Shown here one piece after another: positions 37,248-44,144 of a DNA stretch of 44,144 nucleotides. The notes under the pieces were generated by a model. The model did no database searches. It saw only the letters and a list, made by a program, of their open reading frames with translations, and had not been told where the DNA came from. The stretch's first letter is position 1. Every line of letters begins with the position of its first letter. Source of the stretch: Sphaerotilus uruguayifluvii. GTDB lineage: Bacteria; Pseudomonadota; Gammaproteobacteria; Burkholderiales; Burkholderiaceae_C. The translations under genes and the position numbers were made by a program. The stretch covers positions 1 through 44,144 of the forward strand of contig NZ_JABSNM010000028.1 in assembly GCF_013294065.1 (NCBI RefSeq). Reading direction: 5' to 3'.

Positions 37248-37835
37248 ATGACCCCTGCCCCACCGACGCCCACCGCCCGCGAGCGCATCCTCCACACGGC
37301 CCACGACCTGTTCTACCGCGAGGGCATCCGCGCCACCGGCGTGGACCGGGTGATCGCCGAGTCCGGCGTGGCCAAGCTCACCTTCTACCGGCACTTCCCC
37401 AGCAAGAACGACCTGGTGCTCGCCTATCTGGCCCACCGGCACCAGACCTGGCTGGCCTGGTTCGAGGCGGCCCTGGCGCGGCATGGTCAGAACGCCCACG
37501 CCATCGCGCCGGCCGTGGGCGAGTGGCTGCGGGAGCCCACCTACCGGGGCTGCGCCTTCCTCAACACGGTGAGTGAACTCGCCGGCGCCCTGCCCGAGGT
37601 CACCGAGATCACCCGTCGCCACAAGGCGGACATGAGCGCGGCCATTGCGGCCGTGCTGCCGCCTGCACAGGCCCACCTGGCCACGGCCATGGCCCTGGCG
37701 GTGGATGGCGCCATCGTCCGGGCGCAGTTCGATCGCTCGGCCCACGAGGCCTTGCAAGGCCTTGATCTGATCGTGCGCAGCCTGCTGGGTGGGACCGGCG
37801 AATCGCCGCAGACACAAGCATGCCGCATGTCGTGA
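37248..37835 (+). CDS. TetR-family transcriptional regulator
   Basis: This 195-residue regulator has an N-terminal HTH at about residues 10-58 ([40 protein letters not shown]). The C-terminal ligand domain includes [20 protein letters not shown], a pattern seen in TetR_C domains of the YcdC/AcuR-like type. It is expected to bind the two GTAGACAG palindromes directly upstream of its own start and control both itself and the DUF1348 gene. The ligand is unknown. Confidence 0.9.
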   Translation: MTPAPPTPTARERILHTAHDLFYREGIRATGVDRVIAESGVAKLTFYRHFPSKNDLVLAYLAHRHQTWLAWFEAALARHGQNAHAIAPAVGEWLREPTYRGCAFLNTVSELAGALPEVTEITRRHKADMSAAIAAVLPPAQAHLATAMALAVDGAIVRAQFDRSAHEALQGLDLIVRSLLGGTGESPQTQACRMS

Positions 37836-37972
37836 TGAGCGTCAGGGGCTCGACACCGCGGCCGAGAACCCCCCTCAAGGAGAGTGAACTCATGGCGCCC
37901 TCTTGTGCGCCCTCAGGACGCTTTCTGAGGCTCCTGGGCAGGTGTGGCCCCCAGCGCCGTCTTCAGCGCCTT

Positions 37973-39220
37973 CTAGCGTGCTTCTGACGCTTCCTTGGCC
38001 GCTTGCCGGGGACTGACGGTGGAGAGCTTTTCCCGAGGTCGCCCGCGCTTGGGCTGTGTTGTCTTGGGCACGCCTCCCTTGCCAAAAGTGCGGCGATTGC
38101 CAGGCAACTGCAGCCGGATCCAGAAGTCGGGCTTGGTCAGGTATTCGATGAGCCTGTGCATGCCATCCCACAAATCGGGATCGCTGTGGCTGCGCATGCC
38201 CACTGCACAGCTCTTGTAACGGATCTCCTTGTGAGCGTTGCAGTTGAAGTAAAGGCCCTTGTTGTCGGTGATTGTTTCCTTCCATTGCTCACCCAGAATC
38301 TGTGCAATGGTCTCATCTTCCCTGTACACCGATCCGTCCAGGAAAATGATCGTGTGGTAGTGGTACCCTTTCAGCGAGCCATGCTCCAGCTTCCAGACGT
38401 AGCCCCTCAAATCCTTGCCGAAATTTTCTCTCAGGTAATCGATGAACTGTTCTCGGTGAGAGATCACGTCATCAACCGTGACTTCATCGTGGCCCACGTC
38501 GGTCACATCAAGCCGTTCCATCATCGCTTCGGTCTTGTAGCTCAGATCCAGTCGAATCACCAGCAAGCGTGAATAGCTTTCGAACAGTTGGTGGATGTAG
38601 TCAAGCAGGCTCTGTCGGTTCTTGTTGTAGACACGCCTGTAACTGTTCAACTGTTTTTTGAATTGTGGTCCTTGGGACGCTTCGATCAGCTTCTTTGTCA
38701 ACTCATCGAAGCGTGAGTTCAGATCGCGAACCCATTCATCAGCATCGACATTCTTTCCGCAGACAAGATCTTTGCAGACATTGATTCGACTCAGCTTTTC
38801 CCTGAAATCTGCATCAAGAAATACTGAAAAGAAGAGTTCGGCAAGCGGATTGACCTGTTGCTTTTGTAGGCCATCCCAGTCGACGCCATCGTCGATGGCC
38901 TTGATGACTTCCTTGACTTTACCTGCCCAATGGCTGATCCGGTACACGCCCTTGTCTCTTACAACCAGCGCTGGTTTATTTCCGGTCGAATTGTTTTCAA
39001 TCAGTGCTGCCGCAAGATAAACTGCTTGCTTGATTGGGAAAGAACGAAATCTTTCTTCTTTCAGAAAGGCAACTTCTCTCTTCTTGTCCTCGCCATCGCC
39101 CTCGTTTTTTTCCTCGAGTGAGATGAAGGCCGAATCATGCCAGCGGTCTAACTCGGACAGTTCCTTTGAACTGAGAGGGGGGAGAGTTCGTTTGTTTTTT
39201 CTGCCTGGCATGATGGTCAT
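37973..39220 (-). CDS. inovirus Gp2 / YagK-YfjJ-like protein
   Basis: This 415-residue protein's C-terminal half fits the YagK/YfjJ (inovirus Gp2) family. It shows LLVIRLDLSY, REQFIDYLRENFGKDLRGYV and the His pair GYHYHTIIFLDGS, reminiscent of the HUH motif of rolling-circle initiators. The N-terminal 170 residues are charged and less conserved. ATG at 39211 is an alternative start. The gene ends at TAG followed by 19 more in-frame codons of similar Lys/Ala character, as if a longer protein had been shortened by an amber mutation. It is AT-richer than most of the window. It lies downstream of a DUF3987 gene, as yfjJ follows yfjI in E. coli CP4-57. Confidence 0.8.
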   Translation of the reverse strand: MTIMPGRKNKRTLPPLSSKELSELDRWHDSAFISLEEKNEGDGEDKKREVAFLKEERFRSFPIKQAVYLAAALIENNSTGNKPALVVRDKGVYRISHWAGKVKEVIKAIDDGVDWDGLQKQQVNPLAELFFSVFLDADFREKLSRINVCKDLVCGKNVDADEWVRDLNSRFDELTKKLIEASQGPQFKKQLNSYRRVYNKNRQSLLDYIHQLFESYSRLLVIRLDLSYKTEAMMERLDVTDVGHDEVTVDDVISHREQFIDYLRENFGKDLRGYVWKLEHGSLKGYHYHTIIFLDGSVYREDETIAQILGEQWKETITDNKGLYFNCNAHKEIRYKSCAVGMRSHSDPDLWDGMHRLIEYLTKPDFWIRLQLPGNRRTFGKGGVPKTTQPKRGRPREKLSTVSPRQAAKEASEAR

Positions 39221-39811
39221 CCGATCACTGCAGCCTTTGAGGCTGCTGTGTTGAAGAGAGGCAGATGCTCTGCCTGATGTGTTGATGGTTCGGGTAGATC
39301 TTGGGATCTACCCTCTCATCAGGTAGGAGTGGGATGAATAGATTCATTTTTGATGGGTCTTCAGTGTCGGATACAGCTGGCGTACTTTGGAGTACACCAG
39401 CTGATCCCATTGAGGTTACCTTTTTCTTTTAATAACATAAAAACCATAATTGCGTCTGCCACTCGGGCGGTTCATGATTCGGTTTTCCATGCAAAAACAT
39501 CGATTAAAACCATGTTTTTGCCTTAAAAACTCGATCGCAAAGCGCAAAAAATCATGGCCTCACTGACAAAGATACTAAAAAGTTAGTACGAAAATCAAGA
39601 TAAAGCCGAGCGTGATCATCTGAGACGACATGGCCTGTCGAATAGCCGCCGAGAGCGGGCGCGTGTGGTTCCATCGCCGCGTCAACTGCTGCGGCATCCA
39701 CGCGGCTGCTCTGCTGCGGCGCAGTGCTTGGGAGGTCTCTGGCGTCGCCACATCCCACACTGCGCACTGTCTTCACCCATGCACACGCACATGAGTGACA
39801 CTACACTAAAA

Positions 39812-39841
39812 TTAGTTCTCTCCATAGGGGAGAAGAACTAA
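39812..39841. repeat. near-perfect 12-bp inverted repeat
   Basis: TTAGTTCTCTCC and GGAGAAGAACTAA (one extra A) pair around a short loop, in the gap upstream of the Gp2-like gene. The role is unknown: it may be a replication hairpin, operator or terminator. Confidence 0.5.
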
Positions 39842-40269
39842 CTTTCTTGACTTGAAGAACCAATTTCCAGGACTGCATGCATGGCGGCAATGCACAAAGT
39901 GGCGCCGACTGGGACCGCGACGGTCTCCGTTCGACGCATCCTTCTCGTTCGCTGGGCAGGTCGACTCCTGAGGCAGGCATCACGCCTGACCGACTCTTCC
40001 TCAAGGAAGACCCCAACAGCGAGACGACTTCTGCCAAGCCAAAGACTGCCGGCCCTGAAAATATGAGGCAGTTATTTTGCCCCCAGTCTGAGTGCGGGCA
40101 TGCAGGGTGAACTGCCGCGTCAACTGCAGTCCGAGTCGCCACTCGATCTGCTGAAAAGACGAGCCGGTTCGGCAGGGTGTCTCTGAGCCAACCTGCCATG
40201 ACTCGGCCCATTTCAATCCGCTATCGCGCATGTCTTGAAGGCGTGAGCGTGCCGCGACATGAGTTATCC

Positions 40270-40309
40270 TTGTGACCCATGACAAAAGTCTGTTTTGTGT
40301 GGGTCACAA
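40270..40309. repeat. two-step inverted repeat beside the DUF3987 stop
   Basis: TTGTGACCCA (40270-40279) pairs with TGGGTCACAA (40300-40309), and inside ACAAAA (40282-40287) pairs with TTTTGT (40293-40298). It lies 6 bp past the stop of the DUF3987 gene. It could be a terminator, though no T-run follows on the minus strand, or a protein-binding site. Confidence 0.55.
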
Positions 40310-40315
40310 CTGCGG

Positions 40316-42055
40316 TCATAAATTTTTCAGAGACTTCAAGAGGTGCGCCCTGATTCTTTCACTTGGGCTTAAGGCCGGCTTGCGTCGTGGACTTGCGCGA
40401 ACAGATCGAGTTTGACTCGGCTGAGCCGCTTGTGGCGCACCGATGAACCCACGTGAATTTGGGTCTAAAAACAGACAAGCGATTGTTTTTTGTCCATTCT
40501 GGGTGTTCGGTCCGATCAGAATAGTTCCGTTTGTTTCCAGCAAATTCAAGACTGTCTTGACTTTGGACTTGCTGCCGAATTGTGGGTGTGCATACTCGAC
40601 GACAAATTCGTATGTTAAAAGAGGCGAGTGAAATTGACGGCAGGCCTGATCAATGAAGCCAAGCATCCGCTGCACGTCTTGCGCAGCTTGAAAAGCCGGA
40701 GAAGTAGGGCCGAGCAGCGCCAAATATTGCTCGATATACCAATTGACGAAGCAAGTGGCTCGATAAATCGAATCCTCTGTGATAACGGAGTTATCCTCCT
40801 GGAACTGACTGAACAGGGCTGCCATTCGCAAAGCGTGTGAGCCGGCTTTCGAGGCGAACGCCGTGATCTGGCTGTAACGCCCACCGGGTCGCACTTGGTT
40901 GTTAATCGTGTCCGTAAATTCTTTCAGTGTCCTTGCGGCGTCTGGTGTGCAACTGACGACTCGTCGCGGCTCTGCGCGCACAAAAGCCAGCCAAGACTGC
41001 TCGAGCCAGCTTCCAAGACGCTGTTGCAGCGGTTTGATTCCCTGTTCCAGATGAGAACGATCTTCTCCACCTCGATGACCCTGTGTCGATGTGGGATAGC
41101 TCACCAGGCTGCGAGGCAACAGCCCGCTTCTTTCAGCCAGATTGTTCTGTTTTTCATTGAACTTCGCAAAAACCTCAGGCTGCAGCATGAGCGACATGGT
41201 AAAGCGCGGCGATTTTATTTTAATCGGCCCAGTGCTTTTGCGATTTATCTCAATCTGGTGGCCATCCCACAGCTCGTTGAAAAGATAAGGTGTGGGGGTC
41301 GCGGGGCCGTCAAGGACCGTGCCTGCCTCGTCGGACATCAGGCTTCCGAAAGGGCTGAATTCATGCAGACTATTCAGAATGGCCGCTGGCGTGGCGTTGG
41401 AGGAGATCATGTCGATCACCTTTGGTTTTTGAGGCTCAGGTTCCAGCGCTGCTTCACTGCGCTGTCTTTTCCTCGCTTTCATCACGCGCTGATATTCCTC
41501 ATATTCCAGAAAACTTTTCTCGTGCAGCCGATCATGAACTGCCCGCAGCTCTCGCGTGAACATCTGGTCGCAGGTGGTCTTGCGTTCGCCAGATTTCCCC
41601 AAAGTGATCAGATAGAGCGCACAAGGCTCAATCGATCCGTGGGGAGTCTGAACATCGAGATGAGCTTGCTGCGACAAGGACAAGGCGCCCAGCGCTGAGG
41701 CACCGACCAGGGCCAGTGGCGCCTCGGTTCGGTACGCCACATCCATGACGGCGCGTCCGAGCTCAGGCGGAAACCACCACCAGGGATAGTTGTCCGGGTT
41801 CGGAAGGTGGCCGTAGGTGTCGGTGAGCTTCTGGATGTCTGGATCGACTGGGCATGCTCTTTGCCATGTGGTGTTGGGTGGGTAGGGCAGCACATGTGGT
41901 AGTGCCAGTGCAGGGTGAGTCGGTTGAAGATGCTGGTACATGGGGAGGGTTGCGGTGATGGGGACTTGGCCCGCCGCGCGGCGCGCGTGCTCAGGCTGGT
42001 GGTGCACTTCGTGGGTGGCGCCGGGTCGGCGCGCATCGCCGCCTGCCGTGCTCAT
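40316..42055 (-). CDS. DUF3987 (YfjI-like) protein with P-loop
   Basis: This 579-residue protein contains WWWFPPELGRAVMDVAYRTE, a P-loop-like LITLGKSGERKTTC and then ISSNATPAAILNSLHEFSPF followed by SDEAGTVL. These are typical of DUF3987/YfjI proteins, thought to be primase/helicase-related ATPases of cryptic mobile elements. The ATG at 42055 was chosen over an upstream GTG (42064); an internal ATG at 41941 (MYQHLQPT) is also possible because the first 40 residues are low in conservation. The C-terminus is basic. It is located between the recombinase and the Gp2-like gene, all leftward. Confidence 0.8.
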   Translation of the reverse strand: MSTAGGDARRPGATHEVHHQPEHARRAAGQVPITATLPMYQHLQPTHPALALPHVLPYPPNTTWQRACPVDPDIQKLTDTYGHLPNPDNYPWWWFPPELGRAVMDVAYRTEAPLALVGASALGALSLSQQAHLDVQTPHGSIEPCALYLITLGKSGERKTTCDQMFTRELRAVHDRLHEKSFLEYEEYQRVMKARKRQRSEAALEPEPQKPKVIDMISSNATPAAILNSLHEFSPFGSLMSDEAGTVLDGPATPTPYLFNELWDGHQIEINRKSTGPIKIKSPRFTMSLMLQPEVFAKFNEKQNNLAERSGLLPRSLVSYPTSTQGHRGGEDRSHLEQGIKPLQQRLGSWLEQSWLAFVRAEPRRVVSCTPDAARTLKEFTDTINNQVRPGGRYSQITAFASKAGSHALRMAALFSQFQEDNSVITEDSIYRATCFVNWYIEQYLALLGPTSPAFQAAQDVQRMLGFIDQACRQFHSPLLTYEFVVEYAHPQFGSKSKVKTVLNLLETNGTILIGPNTQNGQKTIACLFLDPNSRGFIGAPQAAQPSQTRSVRASPRRKPALSPSERIRAHLLKSLKNL

Positions 42056-42780
42056 GTCGAGCACGCAGCAGCGTGTGAGCCGATCAAGGGCTCACGTGCG
42101 CCGCACAGGGGCGCGTCGAGGCAGGCGCTTGCCCGGTGGGCAGTGGCGCTTGCAGTGCGCTGGCGAGGTCAGGCGACCGCCAGGCAGGCGTCTATGGCGG
42201 GCATAAAGAGCCGCCATGCCGTGTCAGTACACGGTCCACACATTCAACCGCGCAAGACCGGCATAGGCCACCGGTCTGGGGTTGTCATCGCAGCAACGAG
42301 GCTGCTTGAGCTGTCACGCGGCAGCTCATCATGATGTCGGCCAAGTAGCAATGCGCCTTGACGCACGCATCTGCTGTGACTTGCCGTTGAGCAAGCGCTT
42401 GCACGCCCTTGCTTCAGCACCTCCACCGAAGGAGGCCAATCCACCGGCACCCCAAGTCCGGCATGCGTTCCAATCGCCCAATGGCACTGGTTGTACGAAC
42501 AAGCCAGCACGACCACGAGGGACCGTGCTTGTCGGAGTGCCGCCGACGAATCGGCAGCTAGGTCATTGTGAGACGATCATGCGCCAAACCTATCCGATCA
42601 CGCAAGAGGTTAGGTGCCGAGTTCTGCCTGCTCGTTAACCCGCGTGCGCAACAGTTCCGGCCGCTGGGCTTGCCACGGCTTGAGCGCCTGGACGGGCGAG
42701 CGGTGATCGAGCGCCTTCCGGGGGGGCCGTTCAGTTTCGAGGAGACTCCGTCGCTTGAGAAGGCACCCTGCCTGCCCCCT
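42056..42780. other. 725-bp intergenic region with clustered hairpins
   Basis: No gene is supported between the DUF3987 start and the recombinase stop. Three inverted repeats crowd 42194-42277 (listed separately). The remainder (42280-42780) shows only short frames without ribosome sites or recognisable protein features. Confidence 0.5.
42194..42277. repeat. three consecutive inverted repeats
   Basis: ATGGCGG/CCGCCAT (42194-42200 and 42211-42217), CCGTGT/ACACGG (42219-42224 and 42229-42234) and AGACCGG/CCGGTCT (42255-42261 and 42271-42277) are all perfect. They fill 84 bp between the recombinase and the DUF3987 gene and could be a regulatory leader, recombination accessory sites or a replication region. 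Confidence 0.5.
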
Positions 42781-43755
42781 TCAATACGTCACCTTGAACG
42801 TCGGCGAATCTTCGGGCCGAGAGCGGCGCCGGTCATAGATGCGGGTGGTGGAGATGTTGGCGTGGCCGAGCCACTCCTGGACCTTGGCGATGTCGGCCTG
42901 GTGATCCAGTGCATTCGTCGCTGCGGTGGCCCGCAGCGCATGCGCCCCCACCTCGAAGCCCAGCTGGGCGGTGTAGCCTCGCACGATCTTGTAGACCGCA
43001 TCGGGCGACATGCCTGCGGCGCTGCCGGCGCCGCGTCCCTGCAGCGAGCGAAACAGGGCGCCCTGGCTGTCGTTTGCATGCCCTGCGGCGTCCAGGTACT
43101 CCGCGATCAGACCGCCGGCGGCCGGATGCAGGGGCACGAAGCGCACCTTGCCGCCCTTGCCCTGCACCCGCAGGTGCACCACCCCGCGGCGCTGCTGCTG
43201 CGCATCCTTCACCGACAGACGACATAGCTCCTCGCGACGCAGCCCGTGATAGAGCAGCGTCGCCAGCAGCGCTTGGTCTCTCTTGCCTTTGAGGCAGTCG
43301 TCGCGGGGGGCGTCGAGCAGCTGCCGCGCCTGGTGGTCGCCGAGCGCGGGCGTCTTGCCCTCGTAGGAGTCCACGGCGGGGCGCTTGATGCCTTTGACCG
43401 GGTTGTGGGTGACGGCGTTGCGTTCGCACAGGTACTCGAACAAGGACGAGAGGGCGGCGAGTCGGTGGCGCACCGTTGCGCTGCCGAGGCCGCGCTGCAC
43501 CAGGTCATCGCGCCAGGCGATCACATGGGCGCGTGCCACGGTGCGGAACGCCTCGACCTGGGCGAGCCCGACGAAGCGCATGAAGTCCTGCAGCGCGGTC
43601 TGGTAGGCGCGGCGGGTGGCGGGGTTGCCGAGGTTGGCGAACCACTCCACTTCGGGGGGCACCTCGGCCAGGCGCTGGAAGGCCACATCGCTGAGCAGCG
43701 AGCCGGCGCGCGTCGGCAGCACCGCGCGCACCTCATCGTCTGGCTTGCTGCCCAT
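42781..43755 (-). CDS. XerC/D-like tyrosine recombinase
   Basis: This 324-residue integrase has a SAM-like core-binding domain (about 30-115) and a complete catalytic set: Arg173 (YHGLRREEL), Lys203 (GKGGKVRFV), His272 and Arg275 (HALR), His298 (WLGHAN) and Tyr307 (TRIYDRR). The start at 43755 follows a strong GGAGG. A dif-like 28-bp site lies 19 bp upstream of the start. It could resolve replicon multimers or move the DUF3987/Gp2 module. The gene order integrase, DUF3987, Gp2 recalls intA-yfjI-yfjJ of CP4-57, although this enzyme is closer to Xer recombinases than to P4-type integrases. Confidence 0.92.
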   Translation of the reverse strand: MGSKPDDEVRAVLPTRAGSLLSDVAFQRLAEVPPEVEWFANLGNPATRRAYQTALQDFMRFVGLAQVEAFRTVARAHVIAWRDDLVQRGLGSATVRHRLAALSSLFEYLCERNAVTHNPVKGIKRPAVDSYEGKTPALGDHQARQLLDAPRDDCLKGKRDQALLATLLYHGLRREELCRLSVKDAQQQRRGVVHLRVQGKGGKVRFVPLHPAAGGLIAEYLDAAGHANDSQGALFRSLQGRGAGSAAGMSPDAVYKIVRGYTAQLGFEVGAHALRATAATNALDHQADIAKVQEWLGHANISTTRIYDRRRSRPEDSPTFKVTY

Positions 43756-43774
43756 GACCTGCCTCCGGCTATCA

Positions 43775-43802
43775 ATTATTGATAATCTATTTTATCGATA
43801 AA
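43775..43802. other. dif-like recombination site upstream of the recombinase
   Basis: The left arm ATTATTGATAA (43775-43785), a 6-bp centre TCTATT and the right arm TTATCGATAAA (43792-43802) show the 11-6-11 layout and the ATAA-N6-TTAT core of XerC/XerD dif sites. The arms match each other at 9 of 11 positions as inverted repeats. Two perfect palindromes overlap it: 43770-43784 and TTTTATCGATAAAA at 43790-43803. The latter could also serve as operators of the recombinase promoter. Confidence 0.6.
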
Positions 43803-43839
43803 ACAAGATCAATCCCAGTGTCAGAACCATGAATTAAGG

Positions 43840-44144
43840 ATGCTCTGCACAAGTCCACCCCACCCGTGCTTGGCGCCCAGATGAAGAGTTGAGACGATCG
43901 CAGCCATGAAGCAACAAAGCCTGGGTCTGGGTCAGTCGAGCAAGCGCACGCGACGTCGGGAGTTCCTCGGCGAGATGGAGCGCGTGGTGCTGTAGACGGA
44001 GTTGGTGTCGTTGGTGGCGCCGTACCTGCCCGAAGGCCGGCGTGGGCGCCCGCCGTTTCCGGTGGAGGCGATGCTGCGCATCCACTTCATGCAGCAGTGG
44101 TTCAACCTGTCGGATCCGGCGATGGAGGATGCGCTGCACGACGT
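43840..44144 (+). mobile_element. left part of an IS5-family element, cut by the window edge
   Basis: The left end is placed at about 43840 (ATGCTCTGCACAAGTCC, a usual type of IS5-group end); the right end lies outside the window. It carries the start of a transposase gene on the plus strand. It sits about 40 bp from the dif-like site. Confidence 0.6.
43906..44144 (+). pseudogene. IS5-family transposase, in-frame stop and truncated by window
   Basis: Translation from ATG at 43906 gives MKQQSLGLGQSSKRTRRREF, then LGEMERVVL and TAG at 43993-43995. It continues in the same frame TELVSLVAPYLPEGRRGRPP, FPVEAMLRIHFMQQWFNLSD to the edge, the N-terminal domain of IS5-type transposases. The stop replaces a position where Trp (TGG) would be expected, so one base change has inactivated it unless the read is wrong. 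Confidence 0.8.

Larger units (their letters stand above)
39221..40315. other. 1.1-kb intergenic region with AT-rich tract and hairpins
   Basis: No convincing gene is seen. From about 39415 to 39600 the sequence is strikingly AT-rich with A/T runs, which could hold the promoter of the Gp2-like gene or an origin used by it. Two strong inverted repeats lie at 39812-39841 and 40270-40309. A 61-codon minus-strand frame (39575-39760) ends in a hydrophobic stretch (SQMITLGFILIFVLTF) and might be a tiny membrane protein, but no ribosome site supports it. Confidence 0.5.

Noticed and set aside
39575-39760. 61-codon minus-strand frame with hydrophobic C-terminus
   Set aside because: No ribosome site, no family and an odd N-terminus; mentioned only in the intergenic entry.

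Overview
The window is high-GC DNA that looks like part of a plasmid or secondary replicon (chromid) of a betaproteobacterium, probably Burkholderiales. The main evidence is a rep gene for a Rep_3-type initiator, divergent from a large ParA/ParB pair of the kind found on Ralstonia/Burkholderia/Comamonadaceae megaplasmids, plus codon use and IS content typical of that order. No rRNA, tRNA or CRISPR array was recognised. All assignments come from reading the translated sequence and motifs; no database search was run.

Layout from left to right. (1) 1-2.1 kb: a GAF/HisKA/HATPase sensor kinase gene broken by a frameshift, a possible small RNA on the minus strand with a strong terminator, and a small exported Ala/Lys/His-rich protein. 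(2) 2.3-5.1 kb: nested insertion sequences. An IS407-like IS3-family element has inserted, with a 4-bp GCTT duplication, into orfB of an already decayed IS3-like element, which itself abuts an older IS3-family remnant. (3) 5.2-13.5 kb: a LysR regulator divergent from a nine-gene rightward cluster: double-CMD protein, alpha/beta-barrel-like protein, SDR lacking its catalytic residues, MFS exporter, AfsA-type hotdog protein, unknown protein, tautomerase, HAD phosphatase and exported NHL/SMP-30-like propeller. The combination of AfsA domain, phosphatase, SDR, exporter and lactone-related folds suggests a butenolide/gamma-butyrolactone-like small-molecule pathway. An IS3 remnant in the same orientation lies on its right side. 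(4) 14-18.4 kb: parB, parA, a repeat-rich putative origin and rep. Palindromes TGGCAACC-N-GGTTGCCA near parA are parS/operator candidates.

(5) 18.5-31.7 kb: a seven-gene leftward defence operon. Transcription order is Snf2-like helicase with a DUF3883-like tail, Septu-like PtuA and PtuB, DUF1156 DNA methyltransferase, OLD/AAA_21-type ATPase, DUF4276 protein, DUF499 ATPase. Start/stop overlaps suggest co-expression. The mix of a DUF1156/DUF499/helicase core with two ATPase-effector pairs is the most striking defence feature. (6) 32-35.6 kb: a rightward plasmid housekeeping block (zinc-ribbon/glycine-zipper protein, DUF932, YqaJ-like nuclease, Cys-cluster protein) ending in a strong terminator. 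(7) 35.7-37.8 kb: a DUF1778-GNAT toxin-antitoxin pair with its operator, then a TetR regulator divergent from a DUF1348 protein across two 18-bp palindromes. (8) 38-43.8 kb: a leftward module of tyrosine recombinase, DUF3987 (YfjI-like) and inovirus-Gp2/YfjJ-like protein, resembling the gene order of CP4-57-type cryptic elements. A dif-like 11-6-11 site sits directly upstream of the recombinase. (9) The right edge cuts into an IS5-family transposase carrying an in-frame stop.

Working together: rep/parAB (and perhaps the recombinase with its dif-like site) would maintain the replicon, TA and defence modules would protect it, and the lactone-like cluster is metabolic or signalling cargo probably brought in by IS activity.
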